Source: Ruminococcus sp.
Lineage (GTDB): Bacteria; Bacillota; Clostridia; Lachnospirales; Lachnospiraceae
Direction: 5' to 3'
DNA length: 50,499 nucleotides
Assembly (NCBI GenBank): GCA_023663085.1
Contig: JAMPIB010000022.1
Location: 1-50,499 of the forward strand
In this document: one piece after another, positions 6,533-15,318 of the stretch
How the letters are laid out: each line of letters begins with the position of its first letter
Numbering within the stretch: position 1 is the first letter of the stretch
Made by a program: the position numbers and the translations under genes
Notes under the pieces: generated by a model
Told to the model about the DNA's origin: nothing
Database searches by the model: none
What the model saw: the letters and a program-made list of their open reading frames with translations, nothing else

Positions 6533-8869
6533 ATGGATGTTGAAAAATTATGTATGGGTTGTATGAAGGAATTAAAACAGCCGGGAGTCTGCCCGCATTG
6601 CGGATATCGCGCGGATAGCGCAAGTGCGGAAGGACATTATTTAAGGCCATATACGATATTGAACGGAAAATATCTTGTAGGCAGGGTGCTTGGAGAGGGC
6701 GGTTTCGGTATCACCTATATCGGATATGATCTGAATCTGGAAATGCCGGTTGCCATCAAGGAATTTTATCCCAATGGTTATGTGACGAGGGAGAGCGGTG
6801 TCACCAGTATGGTCAGCGCTTATCAGGGGGCCAATCTCGAAGCAGTCTCCAAGTGGAAGAATAATTTCATCCGTGAGGCCAGAACGCTGGCCAAATGTTC
6901 TCATTTATCGGGAATCGTAGGCGTAAAGGATTTTTTTGAAGAAAACGGAACCGCTTATATTGTCATGGAATATCTGGATGGCATGAACTTAAAATCCTAT
7001 GTGAAAGCTAACGGCGGAAAGGTGGAGATCACCTCGCTGCTCAGATCTTTGGAGCCGGTCATGGCATCTTTATCCAAAGTACATGAGTACGGGCTGATCC
7101 ATCGGGATATCAGTCCGGATAATATCATGCTTTTGCCGGGCGGGGCCATGAAACTCCTTGATTTTGGTGCGGCGAGGGATTATGCTTCTGAGGATGAAAA
7201 AAGTCTTTCCGTCATGTTAAAACCCGGATATGCGCCGGAAGAACAGTACAGAACGAAGGGAAAACAAGGGCCGTGGTCGGACGTTTACGCTTTTGCGGCC
7301 ACAATTTATAAATGTGTTACGGGCGTCACACCGCCGGAGTCCATGGAGAGAATGCGGCAGGATGAGTTAAAGCGTCCCAGCGAATTAGGAGTACCCATGA
7401 ATCCGCAGATGGAAAATGCGTTATTAAAAGGTATGGAAGTCTATGCGGAGAAACGCTATCAGTCCATGGCCGAGTTTATGAACGCCATCTATGCGGGGAT
7501 GCAGTATACGGCGGCACCGATGCAGCCGGTGCCGGAACAGACCGCGCTTACTTCTGCGGGAATGCCCGCGGATACGACTTCACAGGCACCTGTATCACAG
7601 CCGCAGCAGACGATGACAGGGAATATGCCGCAGACCGGTTTCCCGACGGGGACAGGCGCGGCAGGTGCGGCCATGGATCAGACGAAGCCGGCAGCAAAGA
7701 TCTGGGAACTGTGCCAAAAATATTGGATTGCCTTGGCAGCGGCGGCAGGCGTGCTCATTGCCTTTATCATTATTCTGCTGATAAATGCTGCAAGTGATAG
7801 CAACGATATCGGGGAAATGCGTGAAGAAGTGGCGGAAGTAGTTCCCGAAAAGGCCGAAGAGCCGGAAACGGTGGAAGAAGACCCGGAGGATAAAGCGGAA
7901 GAAGCGCTGGAGAACGGTAAGACAAAGTATGCCGAAGGCGATTATGAAGAAGCATTTTATTATTATGAAGAGGCAAGACAACTGAATCCGGATAATGAGG
8001 AAATCTATCTTCTGGAATCGGAGTATTATTTGCAGACAGACGACTTGATGAACGCTGTCGGCATATTGGATGAGGGTATCGTACAGACCGGCAAGATCAC
8101 GCTGGATACAAGAAGGACTTATCTGATAGAACATACCATTCTGGTGAAACAGGAAAAATATTATAATGGTGTACTGAACGAAGTGCAGGAGTATAATCCG
8201 GATGGGACACTAGCGGCCCAGTATCAGTATGATGGAAATGGAAGGGTATCCGAATGGGGCGAGTATACTTATATCAATGGCGTTATCCGCTCGCAGGTGC
8301 ATTATTATGAGAACGGCGTGCAGAAATGGGGAATTGCCTATCATGATGATGGCACGGAGGATGTGTATGCGGCCTATGATAAGGCCAGCCAGATGACGGA
8401 TGTTTATGTTGCGGAATATAATGGTGATGGCACGATGTATCGGAAAGTATATTATGAAACAAGGGGCCTGACGATCAATTCCAGTATGGACAGGGTTTTG
8501 AGAAACGGCGTAAAATGGTGGAAGGTATACGACTATGATCAGAATGGCAATCAGATCAGGGATACCAGTTATAATCCGGATGGCAGCGTGAGCAGCTGGC
8601 AGGAATACTATTATGATATGGATGGAAATCCTACCGGAACGGCAGCTTTTTACTCAGATGGCACAATAAATGGTTACAATGAGGTTGAATATGATGACAA
8701 GGGTTGTCGGATTGCCTATAAGGAATATGATGGTTACGGCAATCTGAACCGACAGGCTGTATATGAAAATGACGCCCTGGGGAATTATGTGAAAGAGCAG
8801 TATTATGATAATGCCGGGGAAGTAATGGAAGAAATATCATATGTCAATACGTATCAGTTCAACGGGTAA
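6533..8869 (+). CDS. Membrane Ser/Thr protein kinase with zinc ribbon, TPR and YD/MORN-like repeats
   Basis: A 778-aa receptor kinase. The zinc ribbon (Cys7, Cys10, Cys20, Cys23) and kinase domain (about 40-315; GEGGFG, AIKEF lysine, HRDISPDN, DFGAAR, APEEQY) closely match the preceding gene. After a Pro/Gln/Thr-rich linker and TM helix (about 397-418) the outer half differs completely: an acidic spacer, a TPR-like segment (about 460-530, with YAEGDYEEAFYYYEEA), then about 200 residues of Tyr/Asp/Gly-rich repeats of the type YN-DG-----YYD-DGN, resembling YD or MORN-2 repeats. As in the neighbour, the catalytic-loop lysine is Ser. Last gene of the signalling cluster, followed by a strong terminator. 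Confidence 0.88.
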   Translation: MDVEKLCMGCMKELKQPGVCPHCGYRADSASAEGHYLRPYTILNGKYLVGRVLGEGGFGITYIGYDLNLEMPVAIKEFYPNGYVTRESGVTSMVSAYQGANLEAVSKWKNNFIREARTLAKCSHLSGIVGVKDFFEENGTAYIVMEYLDGMNLKSYVKANGGKVEITSLLRSLEPVMASLSKVHEYGLIHRDISPDNIMLLPGGAMKLLDFGAARDYASEDEKSLSVMLKPGYAPEEQYRTKGKQGPWSDVYAFAATIYKCVTGVTPPESMERMRQDELKRPSELGVPMNPQMENALLKGMEVYAEKRYQSMAEFMNAIYAGMQYTAAPMQPVPEQTALTSAGMPADTTSQAPVSQPQQTMTGNMPQTGFPTGTGAAGAAMDQTKPAAKIWELCQKYWIALAAAAGVLIAFIIILLINAASDSNDIGEMREEVAEVVPEKAEEPETVEEDPEDKAEEALENGKTKYAEGDYEEAFYYYEEARQLNPDNEEIYLLESEYYLQTDDLMNAVGILDEGIVQTGKITLDTRRTYLIEHTILVKQEKYYNGVLNEVQEYNPDGTLAAQYQYDGNGRVSEWGEYTYINGVIRSQVHYYENGVQKWGIAYHDDGTEDVYAAYDKASQMTDVYVAEYNGDGTMYRKVYYETRGLTINSSMDRVLRNGVKWWKVYDYDQNGNQIRDTSYNPDGSVSSWQEYYYDMDGNPTGTAAFYSDGTINGYNEVEYDDKGCRIAYKEYDGYGNLNRQAVYENDALGNYVKEQYYDNAGEVMEEISYVNTYQFNG

Positions 8870-8906
8870 AGGTTGAAAGAATGTTGCGGTAAAGAAAGTT
8901 TCAAAG

Positions 8907-8945
8907 AAGGTGTCAAGAAAAAATACTTGACACCTTTGTTTTATT
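8907..8945 (+). terminator. Terminator of the kinase/FHA cluster
   Basis: An 11-bp perfect stem: AAGGTGTCAAG (8907-8917) with CTTGACACCTT (8926-8936), an 8-base loop, then TTGTTTTATTA. It sits 37 bases after the stop of the second kinase. Its right arm also contains the -35 hexamer of the next operon. Confidence 0.85.
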
Positions 8946-8955
8946 ATAGTAAAAT
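8927..8955 (+). promoter_or_regulatory. Sigma-A type promoter of ylxM-ffh operon
   Basis: TTGACA (8927-8932), a 17-base spacer and TAAAAT (8950-8955): a near-consensus housekeeping promoter. The -35 lies inside the right arm of the preceding terminator, so termination and initiation signals overlap. Predicted start is around 8962, about 37 bases before the ylxM ATG. Confidence 0.75.
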
Positions 8956-8998
8956 GGCAAAGGTCAGAATAAAAAGACAGTCTGACGGGAGAAAGATC

Positions 8999-9352
8999 AT
9001 GGAAAAAATTGTAGAACAGGGTTTGTTGTATGATTTTTACGGAGAACTGCTGACAGAGCATCAAAAACAGATTTATGAAGGTATCGTATACGAGAATCTT
9101 TCTCTCGGTGAGATCGCCACAGAACAGGGAATCAGCAGACAGGGCGTGCATGATATCGTGAAGCGCTGTGATAAGGCGCTGTCAGCTTACGAAGAAAAAC
9201 TGCAGCTGGTCGCCCGTTTCATGAAGATCAGGGAGCGCATCAGGGAGATTGATGCGCTGACTGAGGATTATGAGCAGGATAAAGCAGGAGACAAAGCGGC
9301 CTATTGCCGGAAACTCAGGCGCCTGTCGGCGGAGATCCTGAAAGAATTGTGA
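8999..9352 (+). CDS. ylxM: YlxM-family SRP-associated HTH protein
   Basis: A 117-aa protein of the YlxM/p13 family. The N-terminal half is a sigma-70 region-4-like helix-turn-helix (EIATEQGISRQGVHDIVKR, about 40-60) and the C-terminal half is a charged helix. In known Gram-positive bacteria YlxM is encoded beside ffh and modulates SRP function. The start is the ATG at 8999; an open frame continues upstream to 8873 but crosses the terminator and promoter, so it is not used. There is no strong Shine-Dalgarno beyond GGGAGAAAG at 8987-8995. It forms an operon with ffh 40 bases downstream. Confidence 0.88.
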   Translation: MEKIVEQGLLYDFYGELLTEHQKQIYEGIVYENLSLGEIATEQGISRQGVHDIVKRCDKALSAYEEKLQLVARFMKIRERIREIDALTEDYEQDKAGDKAAYCRKLRRLSAEILKEL

Positions 9353-9392
9353 TCAAAAAAGCGTTATCAGATTGATAGAATGAGGGTTTTCT

Positions 9393-10751
9393 ATGGCGTT
9401 TGAAAGCTTGACAGATAAATTGCAGAATGTTTTCAAAAATTTAAGAAGCAAGGGCCGTCTGACAGAAGCCGATGTGAAGACTGCTTTAAAAGAAGTAAAA
9501 ATGGCGCTATTAGAGGCCGACGTTAATTTTAAAGTCGTTAAGCAGTTTGTCAAATCCGTGGAAGAGCGGGCCATCGGTCAGGATGTTTTAAACGGTCTGA
9601 ATCCCGGTCAGATGGTCATCAAAATTGTAAACGAAGAGATGGTCTCTTTGATGGGCTCTGATACAACGGAGATCCAGATGCAGCCGGGCAAGGCGATCAC
9701 AGTCATCATGATGTGCGGTCTACAGGGCGCAGGTAAAACGACCACTACGGCGAAAATTGCCGGGAAACTGAAATTAAAAGGGAAAAAGCCGCTGCTCGCA
9801 GCCTGCGACGTATACAGGCCCGCAGCCATTAAGCAATTACAGGTAAACGGTGAGAAACAGCAGGTGGACGTCTTTTCCATGGGCGAGAACCATAAACCTG
9901 TGGATATTGCCAAAGCAGCGTTGGAACATGCAGTAAAAAACGGCCACAATGTGGTCATTCTGGATACGGCAGGCCGTCTTCATATAGACGAAGAAATGAT
10001 GGCGGAACTGCAGGAGATCAAAGAAAATGTAGAAGTACACCAGACACTTCTGGTCGTGGATGCCATGACCGGGCAGGATGCGGTCAACGTAGCCAAAGAT
10101 TTTGATGAAAAAGTCGGCATAGATGGCGTGGTCTTATCCAAAATGGATGGCGATTCCAGAGGCGGTGCGGCATTGTCTATCAAGGCCGTAACAGGCAAGC
10201 CGATCCTCTATGTCGGCATGGGTGAGAAACTTTCGGATCTGGAGCAGTTTTATCCAGACCGTATGGCCAACCGCATACTCGGTATGGGCGATGTGCTTAC
10301 CCTGATCGAAAAGGCCCAGCAGAATATCGACATCGACGAAGAGAAAGAAAAGCAGATGGCGGCCCGTATGAAAAAGGGCAAGTTTGATTTTGAAGATTAT
10401 CTCGAAAGCATGAAACAGATGCGCAATATGGGCGGTATCTCCAGTATACTGGGAATGTTGGGTATGGGTAAACAGATGGGCGATCTCGAAAGCATGGTGG
10501 ATGAGAAACAGTTAGCCAGAATGGAGGCTATCGTGCTCAGTATGACGCCGCAGGAACGCCAGAACCCCAAGTTATTAAATCCCAGCAGAAAACACCGTAT
10601 CGCCAATGGTTCGGGCGTCGATATCAGCGTAGTGAATAAATTTATCAAACAGTTTGAACAGTCGCAGAAAATGATGAAACAGTTCCCCGGCATGATGGGC
10701 GGCAAAAAAGGACGCGGCATGTTCGGCGGCATGGGTAAACTCCCGTTTTAA
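9393..10751 (+). CDS. ffh: Signal recognition particle protein Ffh (SRP54)
   Basis: A 452-aa GTPase of the signal recognition particle, which binds 4.5S/scRNA and signal peptides and delivers ribosomes to FtsY at the membrane. N domain at about 1-90; the GTPase domain has the P-loop GLQGAGKTTTT, DVYRPAA, LDTAGRLH and SKMDGDSRGG; the methionine-rich M domain closes the protein with many Met/Gly residues, including a GMMGGKKGRGMFGGMG tail. The length is typical. It is second in an operon after ylxM and ahead of rpsP, the usual Firmicute arrangement. Confidence 0.98.
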   Translation: MAFESLTDKLQNVFKNLRSKGRLTEADVKTALKEVKMALLEADVNFKVVKQFVKSVEERAIGQDVLNGLNPGQMVIKIVNEEMVSLMGSDTTEIQMQPGKAITVIMMCGLQGAGKTTTTAKIAGKLKLKGKKPLLAACDVYRPAAIKQLQVNGEKQQVDVFSMGENHKPVDIAKAALEHAVKNGHNVVILDTAGRLHIDEEMMAELQEIKENVEVHQTLLVVDAMTGQDAVNVAKDFDEKVGIDGVVLSKMDGDSRGGAALSIKAVTGKPILYVGMGEKLSDLEQFYPDRMANRILGMGDVLTLIEKAQQNIDIDEEKEKQMAARMKKGKFDFEDYLESMKQMRNMGGISSILGMLGMGKQMGDLESMVDEKQLARMEAIVLSMTPQERQNPKLLNPSRKHRIANGSGVDISVVNKFIKQFEQSQKMMKQFPGMMGGKKGRGMFGGMGKLPF

Positions 10752-10802
10752 CGGGATTCCAAATAAAACAAAAAATAATATTTTTACAATGGAGGCAGAA
10801 AA

Positions 10803-11051
10803 ATGGCAGTAAAGATCAGATTAAGAAGAATGGGAAAGAAGAAAACACCTTTTTACAGGATTGTAGTTGCAGATTCCAGATCACCCAGAGATGGAAGATG
10901 TATCGCGGAGATCGGAACTTATGATCCGAACACAGATCCGAGTACTTACAAGGTGGATGAAGAAGCGGCTAAGAAATGGCTTGCAAACGGTGCGCAGCCT
11001 ACGGAAATCGTATACAAGATCTTCAAAAACACAGGCATCATTGAGAAATAA
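10803..11051 (+). CDS. rpsP: 30S ribosomal protein S16
   Basis: An 82-aa protein with the S16 signature at the N-terminus ([20 protein letters not shown]) followed by DSRSPRDGR and the GTYDP motif. It binds 16S rRNA in the body of the small subunit. Normal length. AATGGAGGCAGAAAAATG gives a clear GGAGG ribosome-binding site. The gap of 51 bases after ffh and 38 before khpA fits a single transcript. Confidence 0.98.
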   Translation: MAVKIRLRRMGKKKTPFYRIVVADSRSPRDGRCIAEIGTYDPNTDPSTYKVDEEAAKKWLANGAQPTEIVYKIFKNTGIIEK

Positions 11052-11089
11052 GATCAGCAACTTGTTCATTACGTTTTTGGAGGTGTATT

Positions 11090-11317
11090 ATGAAAGAATT
11101 GGTAGAGATAATTGCAAAAGCACTTGTTGATAACCCGGACGAGGTTGTGGTAACGGAGAAAGAAGATGGTAAAAATGTCGTAGTCGAACTCCATGTGGCA
11201 TCCTCCGATATGGGTAAAGTGATCGGAAAGCAGGGCCGTATCGCCAAAGCGATCCGTTCTGTAGTCAAAGCAGCATCATCCAAAGAAAATAAGAGAGTGG
11301 ATGTGGAAATTATTTAA
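11090..11317 (+). CDS. khpA: KH-domain RNA-binding protein KhpA
   Basis: A 75-aa single KH domain with the GxxG loop as IGKQGR (about 46-51) within [16 protein letters not shown]. KhpA (YlqC) of Gram-positive bacteria dimerises with KhpB/Jag and binds RNA, affecting cell division and envelope growth. GGAGG sits before the ATG. Position between rpsP and rimM is conserved in Firmicutes. A hairpin follows the stop codon. Confidence 0.93.
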   Translation: MKELVEIIAKALVDNPDEVVVTEKEDGKNVVVELHVASSDMGKVIGKQGRIAKAIRSVVKAASSKENKRVDVEII

Positions 11318-11321
11318 CCTT

Positions 11322-11356
11322 ACGGCCTCATGGAATGATTCATGAGGCTGTTTTGG
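11322..11356 (+). terminator. Hairpin between khpA and rimM (partial terminator/attenuator)
   Basis: ACGGCCTCATG (11322-11332) pairs with CATGAGGCTGT (11341-11351), 11 bp with one G-T pair and an 8-base loop. The tail is only TTTT then GGCTG, so termination is probably partial and rimM-trmD can still be read through. Confidence 0.55.
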
Positions 11357-11388
11357 CTGTTGCAGCAGCCATGGGGAAGAGAGGAAAT

Positions 11389-11910
11389 ATGTTATCAGAA
11401 TTACAGGTCGGCGTTATCACACAGACGCACGGGATCCGCGGGGAAGTGAAGGTTTTTCCGACGACGGATGATGTAAATCGTTTCAAAAAATTAAAAGAAG
11501 TTATCCTGGATAACGGGAAAGAAAGACTGGCCATGAAGATAACCGGCGTCAAATTTTTTAAGCAGTATGCGATCTTAAAATTTGACGGCTATGATTCGAT
11601 CAACGATATCGAGAAATATAAAGGGGCGAAGCTGTTCGTTTCCAGAGAAAATGCGGTGAAACTGCAAAAGGGAGAGTATTTTGTCGCCGATCTGATCGGT
11701 ATGCGTGTGGTGACGGAAGATGGAGAGCCTTTCGGCATCCTCAAAGATGTGCTGGAGACGGGGGCCAATGATGTATATGTCGTGGAGACGCAGGAGAAGG
11801 AGAGCGGAGAAAAAAAAGAAGTACTCCTCCCCGCCATCAAAGAATGTGTTCTGGCAATTGACCAGAAGACGGCCGTGATCACGGTCCATATCATGGAAGG
11901 ACTGCTATAA
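11389..11910 (+). CDS. rimM: 16S rRNA processing protein RimM
   Basis: A 173-aa ribosome maturation factor that assists 30S head assembly through S19. The N-terminal RimM beta-barrel starts [20 protein letters not shown], and the C-terminal PRC-barrel has the YFVADLIGM start and LLPAIKECV near the end. The start at 11389 follows GAGAGGAAAT and gives the family-typical N-terminus; an upstream in-frame ATG at 11335 lies inside the preceding hairpin and would add an unrelated Ala-rich stretch. Next to trmD, 24 bases apart, as in most bacteria. Confidence 0.95.
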   Translation: MLSELQVGVITQTHGIRGEVKVFPTTDDVNRFKKLKEVILDNGKERLAMKITGVKFFKQYAILKFDGYDSINDIEKYKGAKLFVSRENAVKLQKGEYFVADLIGMRVVTEDGEPFGILKDVLETGANDVYVVETQEKESGEKKEVLLPAIKECVLAIDQKTAVITVHIMEGLL

Positions 11911-11934
11911 CGCCAGCGAATTGGAGAACGAACG

Positions 11935-12702
11935 ATGAATTTTCACATTATGACGCTTTTCCCGGAAATGGTCATGCAGGGACTGCATACCAGCATACTG
12001 GGCAGGGCCATTGAAAAACATTATATTTCCATACAGGCTGTCAATATCAGGGACTATACGACTGATAAACACGGGAAAGTAGACGATTACACATATGGCG
12101 GCGGCGCTGGTATGCTGATGCAGGCACAGCCGGTTTATGATGCGTATCTGGCCGTGGTAAATGCTATCAGAAGAAGAAAGATGGAAGAGATCGCCTTATC
12201 GGGTCATGCCATAACTTCCGGGCAGGGGAGTCTGTATGACAAACCGTCGAGAGTGATATATCTTACCCCCCAGGGCAGGACTTTCCACCAGCAGATGGCC
12301 AGAGAGTTCGCGAAAGAAGAGGATCTTATCTTTCTCTGCGGGCATTATGAGGGAATCGACGAAAGAGTTATAGAGGAGATCGTGACAGATCCTGTTTCCA
12401 TTGGGGATTATGTGCTGACAGGCGGCGAACTGCCGGCTATGGTGATGATAGACGCCATTGCCAGACTCATTCCCGGCGTGCTGCACAATGACGAGTCCGC
12501 ACTGGCGGAGTCCTTCGATAACGATCTGTTGGAATATCCTCAGTATTCGAGACCGGAGATCTGGCATGAAAAACGGGTGCCGGAAGTTTTACTTTCGGGA
12601 GATCATGCCAGAGTAGACGAGTGGAGACTGGCACAGTCCATAGAACGGACGAAGAGACTGCGTCCGGATCTGTATGAAAAATGGGAACGGGAACAAAAAT
12701 AA
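11935..12702 (+). CDS. trmD: tRNA (guanine-N1)-methyltransferase TrmD
   Basis: A 255-aa SPOUT methyltransferase making m1G37 in tRNAs, which prevents frameshifting. Visible family features are MNFHIMTLFPEM at the start, the AdoMet knot region LCGHYEGIDERV and IGDYVLTGGELPA, and the C-terminal RPDLYEKW. Normal length. In the operon after rimM and before rplS; the rplS promoter begins just after its stop, so rplS can also be made independently. Confidence 0.97.
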   Translation: MNFHIMTLFPEMVMQGLHTSILGRAIEKHYISIQAVNIRDYTTDKHGKVDDYTYGGGAGMLMQAQPVYDAYLAVVNAIRRRKMEEIALSGHAITSGQGSLYDKPSRVIYLTPQGRTFHQQMAREFAKEEDLIFLCGHYEGIDERVIEEIVTDPVSIGDYVLTGGELPAMVMIDAIARLIPGVLHNDESALAESFDNDLLEYPQYSRPEIWHEKRVPEVLLSGDHARVDEWRLAQSIERTKRLRPDLYEKWEREQK

Positions 12703-12705
12703 AAC

Positions 12706-12808
12706 TTGCATTTCCCGTCTTAATATGATAAATTATTAATGTTGTGAAAATAGATGGTCCTCTGTTACAGTATGTATTAAGAACATCCATACCATATAGG
12801 AGGTAGAT
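12706..12808 (+). promoter_or_regulatory. rplS promoter and leader
   Basis: TTGCAT (12706-12711), 17-base spacer, TAAATT (12729-12734) forms a plausible promoter directly after trmD. The remaining 70-odd bases to the rplS ATG hold an ATGGT/ACCAT pairing and end in AGGAGG. Firmicutes often carry an autoregulatory L19 leader at this place; I cannot confirm that fold by eye. Confidence 0.5.
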
Positions 12809-13156
12809 ATGAACGAGATTATCAGAGAAATTGAAGCGGCTCAGGTAAAAGAGCAGACAGCGGATTTCAGAGTCGGCGATACCGTTAAAGTATACGGCAA
12901 GATCAAAGAGGGTAACCGTGAAAGAATCCAGATTTTTGAAGGCACTGTTTTAAAGAGACAGGGCGGAAGCAACAGAGAGACTTTTACAGTCAGAAAACTC
13001 TCCAACGGCATCGGTGTTGAGAAGACATGGCCGCTGCATTCCCCGAACGTTGAAAAGATCGAAGTAGTAAGAAGAGGTAAAGTAAGACGTGCGAAACTGA
13101 ACTACTTAAGAGGACGCGTCGGTAAGAAGGCGAAAGTAAAAGAGCTGGTAAAGTAA
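12809..13156 (+). CDS. rplS: 50S ribosomal protein L19
   Basis: A 115-aa protein located at the 30S-50S interface. The L19 signature appears as [20 protein letters not shown], then [21 protein letters not shown] and [20 protein letters not shown]. Normal length. Strong AGGAGG before the ATG. Its own promoter and leader precede it, and a GC-rich hairpin follows. Confidence 0.98.
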   Translation: MNEIIREIEAAQVKEQTADFRVGDTVKVYGKIKEGNRERIQIFEGTVLKRQGGSNRETFTVRKLSNGIGVEKTWPLHSPNVEKIEVVRRGKVRRAKLNYLRGRVGKKAKVKELVK

Positions 13157-13181
13157 GAGTAATTTCCTGGGTAACGAGAAG

Positions 13182-13222
13182 GTGCGCTGCGGAGTAGTAT
13201 ACGCAGCGCACTGTTGTATATT
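13182..13222 (+). terminator. GC-rich hairpin after rplS
   Basis: GTGCGCTGCG (13182-13191) pairs perfectly with CGCAGCGCAC (13202-13211). The tail (TGTTGTATATT) is a weak T-tract, so this is a probable but imperfect terminator between rplS and the first lepB. Confidence 0.6.
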
Positions 13223-13271
13223 AAGATTATAAGAAACAGAGTACTTTCCGTAACAGAAGAGAGGTGCCCCT

Positions 13272-13856
13272 GTGGCAAGAAAAAAAGGACTGCATTTTTA
13301 TCAGAAAGAAAAAAAAATTAATTCGGCGCTTGTTAAGGATATTTTCGAGATGATAGCCGGGACTTTTATCGTACTGTTCGTAGCAATGGCCCTGACATAT
13401 TTTGCCGGTATGCGCACGAGCGTTGTCGGGGATTCCATGGAGCCAGCTTTATACAATGGACAGGAAATACTGATAAACCGTTTTATCTACAGACTTTCTT
13501 CCCCGAAAAGAGGAGATGTGGTCGTTTTCTTACCAAACGGCAATCAGAATACGCATTATTACGTCAAGCGTATCGTGGGACTGCCCGGTGAAACGCTGCA
13601 GATCACAAACGGAAGACTCTACATAAACGGAGAGATGCTTGAAGAGGACGATCTGTATGATAAGATCAGCGATCCGGGCATAGCCGAAAATGAGATCACG
13701 TTAGGAAACGACGAATATTTTGTGCTTGGAGATAACCGTAACAGCAGCGAGGACAGCCGTTCCGGCAATATTGGTGCGGTGGCGAAAAGTACGATCATCG
13801 GCAAGGCATGGTTCCATTTAAAGAGCGAAGAAGGGCAAATGGGATTTATCGAGTAG
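13272..13856 (+). CDS. lepB: Type I signal peptidase (first copy)
   Basis: A 194-aa signal peptidase I that removes signal peptides at the outer face of the membrane. One TM helix (about 25-46), then the catalytic serine in GDSMEP (Ser55) and the general-base lysine in YYVKRIVGLPGE (Lys99), plus the GDNRNSSEDSR box. The start is GTG at 13272 with GAGGTG 5 bases upstream. A second, different signal peptidase lies at 14765 on the other side of rbgA. Confidence 0.95.
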   Translation: MARKKGLHFYQKEKKINSALVKDIFEMIAGTFIVLFVAMALTYFAGMRTSVVGDSMEPALYNGQEILINRFIYRLSSPKRGDVVVFLPNGNQNTHYYVKRIVGLPGETLQITNGRLYINGEMLEEDDLYDKISDPGIAENEITLGNDEYFVLGDNRNSSEDSRSGNIGAVAKSTIIGKAWFHLKSEEGQMGFIE

Positions 13857-13881
13857 ACAAAGAGAAAGGCATGGTATTGGC

Positions 13882-14751
13882 ATGAACTATCAGTGGTATC
13901 CGGGTCATATGATGAAAGCGAAGCGTATGATGCAGGAGAATATGAAACTGATCGATCTGGTCATAGAACTTGTGGATGCAAGGATTCCCTTAAGCAGCCG
14001 CAATCCGGATATTGATGAATTAGGGAAGAATAAATCCCGTCTGATCCTGTTAAATAAAGCGGATCTGGCCGAGGATGCCTGCAATAAAGAATGGATGGCA
14101 TATTTTAAGCAAAAAGGTTTTCAGGTGCTGGAAATGAATGCCAGAACCGGAGCCGGCATCAAAAATGTGAATGCGGCGGTCAAAGAAGCCTGCCGCGAGA
14201 AGATTGAGAGAGACCGCAAAAGAGGTATTGTAAACAGGCCGGTACGGGCGATCGTCGTGGGGATTCCCAATGTGGGAAAATCCACGTTCATCAATTCTTT
14301 TGCCGGGAAAGCCTGTACAAAGACAGGAAATAAACCCGGCGTTACCAAAGGAAAACAATGGATACGGCTGAATAAGGAACTGGAACTTTTAGATACGCCC
14401 GGTATTTTATGGCCTAAGTTCGCCGATCAGGAAGTGGGCAGAAATCTGGCCTATATCGGTTCCATGAATGATGAAATTTTGCAAAAGACGGAACTTGCGA
14501 TAGACTTACTCACCTGTTTAATGGTACACTATAAAAAGGAACTTGGGGAGCGTTACGCCATCCCGGAAGAAACGGATACGCCGCTGCGGATTCTGGAGCA
14601 TATCTGTGAGGAACGGAAATGTTATAAAAAGGGCGGAGAGACTGACTATGAGAAAGGCGCGTCTCTTTTTCTGGACGATTTCAGGAGCGGCAGGATAGGC
14701 AGGATCTCCCTGGAAAGACCTGAAAATACAACTTGCGAGGAACAGAATTGA
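13882..14751 (+). CDS. rbgA: Ribosome biogenesis GTPase RbgA (YlqF)
   Basis: A 289-aa circularly permuted GTPase needed for late 50S assembly in Firmicutes. The motif order is permuted as expected: the G4 motif NKAD (about 56-60) comes before the P-loop GIPNVGKST (about 130-138) and the DTPGILWP G3 motif. The N-terminus YQWYPGHMMKAKRMM is the family hallmark. Located between two signal peptidase genes and upstream of rnhB, the usual ylqF-rnhB neighbourhood. Confidence 0.96.
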   Translation: MNYQWYPGHMMKAKRMMQENMKLIDLVIELVDARIPLSSRNPDIDELGKNKSRLILLNKADLAEDACNKEWMAYFKQKGFQVLEMNARTGAGIKNVNAAVKEACREKIERDRKRGIVNRPVRAIVVGIPNVGKSTFINSFAGKACTKTGNKPGVTKGKQWIRLNKELELLDTPGILWPKFADQEVGRNLAYIGSMNDEILQKTELAIDLLTCLMVHYKKELGERYAIPEETDTPLRILEHICEERKCYKKGGETDYEKGASLFLDDFRSGRIGRISLERPENTTCEEQN

Positions 14752-14764
14752 GGCTATAGATGCG

Positions 14765-15304
14765 ATGAAAAAAGTATTACGGGAAATATTAAGTACGAGT
14801 TTATACCTTTTGGTGGTACTGTGCATAATATATCTGGTCATTCATTTTGTGGGGCAGAGGACACAGGTGAGCGGCTCTTCGATGGAACCGAAACTGAGTG
14901 ATGAAGATAACCTGATCGTGGATAAGATCACCTATCAGTTCAAAGATCCGGAGCGTTATGATATCATAGTTTTTCCTTTTCAATATGAGGAGAATACCTA
15001 TTATATCAAGCGGATCATCGGACTGCCGGGAGAGACCATATACATCGACAGGGAAGGTAATATCTATATCAATGACGAACTTCTGGAAGACGGGTACGGA
15101 CGGGAGATCATCAAGGAACCCGGCAGGGCCTATGAGCCGATCACATTGGGAGAGGATGAGTATTTTGTCATGGGGGATAACAGGAATAACAGTTCTGACA
15201 GCAGAGACCCTTCCGTCGGCAATGTGAAAAGGGACAGTATCATCGGCAGGGCCTGGCTGCGGATCTGGCCTCTGGAGAAATTCGGCTTTATCAAGCACAG
15301 GTAG
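14765..15304 (+). CDS. lepB: Type I signal peptidase (second copy)
   Basis: A 179-aa signal peptidase I with an N-terminal TM helix (about 8-29), catalytic Ser39 in VSGSSMEP and Lys82 in YYIKRIIGLPGE, and the GDNRNNSSDSRD box. It is only moderately similar to the copy at 13272, so it is not a fresh duplication; two enzymes with partly different substrate preference are common in Firmicutes. It follows rbgA by 13 bases and precedes rnhB by 14, which indicates one operon. Confidence 0.95.
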   Translation: MKKVLREILSTSLYLLVVLCIIYLVIHFVGQRTQVSGSSMEPKLSDEDNLIVDKITYQFKDPERYDIIVFPFQYEENTYYIKRIIGLPGETIYIDREGNIYINDELLEDGYGREIIKEPGRAYEPITLGEDEYFVMGDNRNNSSDSRDPSVGNVKRDSIIGRAWLRIWPLEKFGFIKHR

Positions 15305-15318
15305 AAAGGCGGCTGTAT

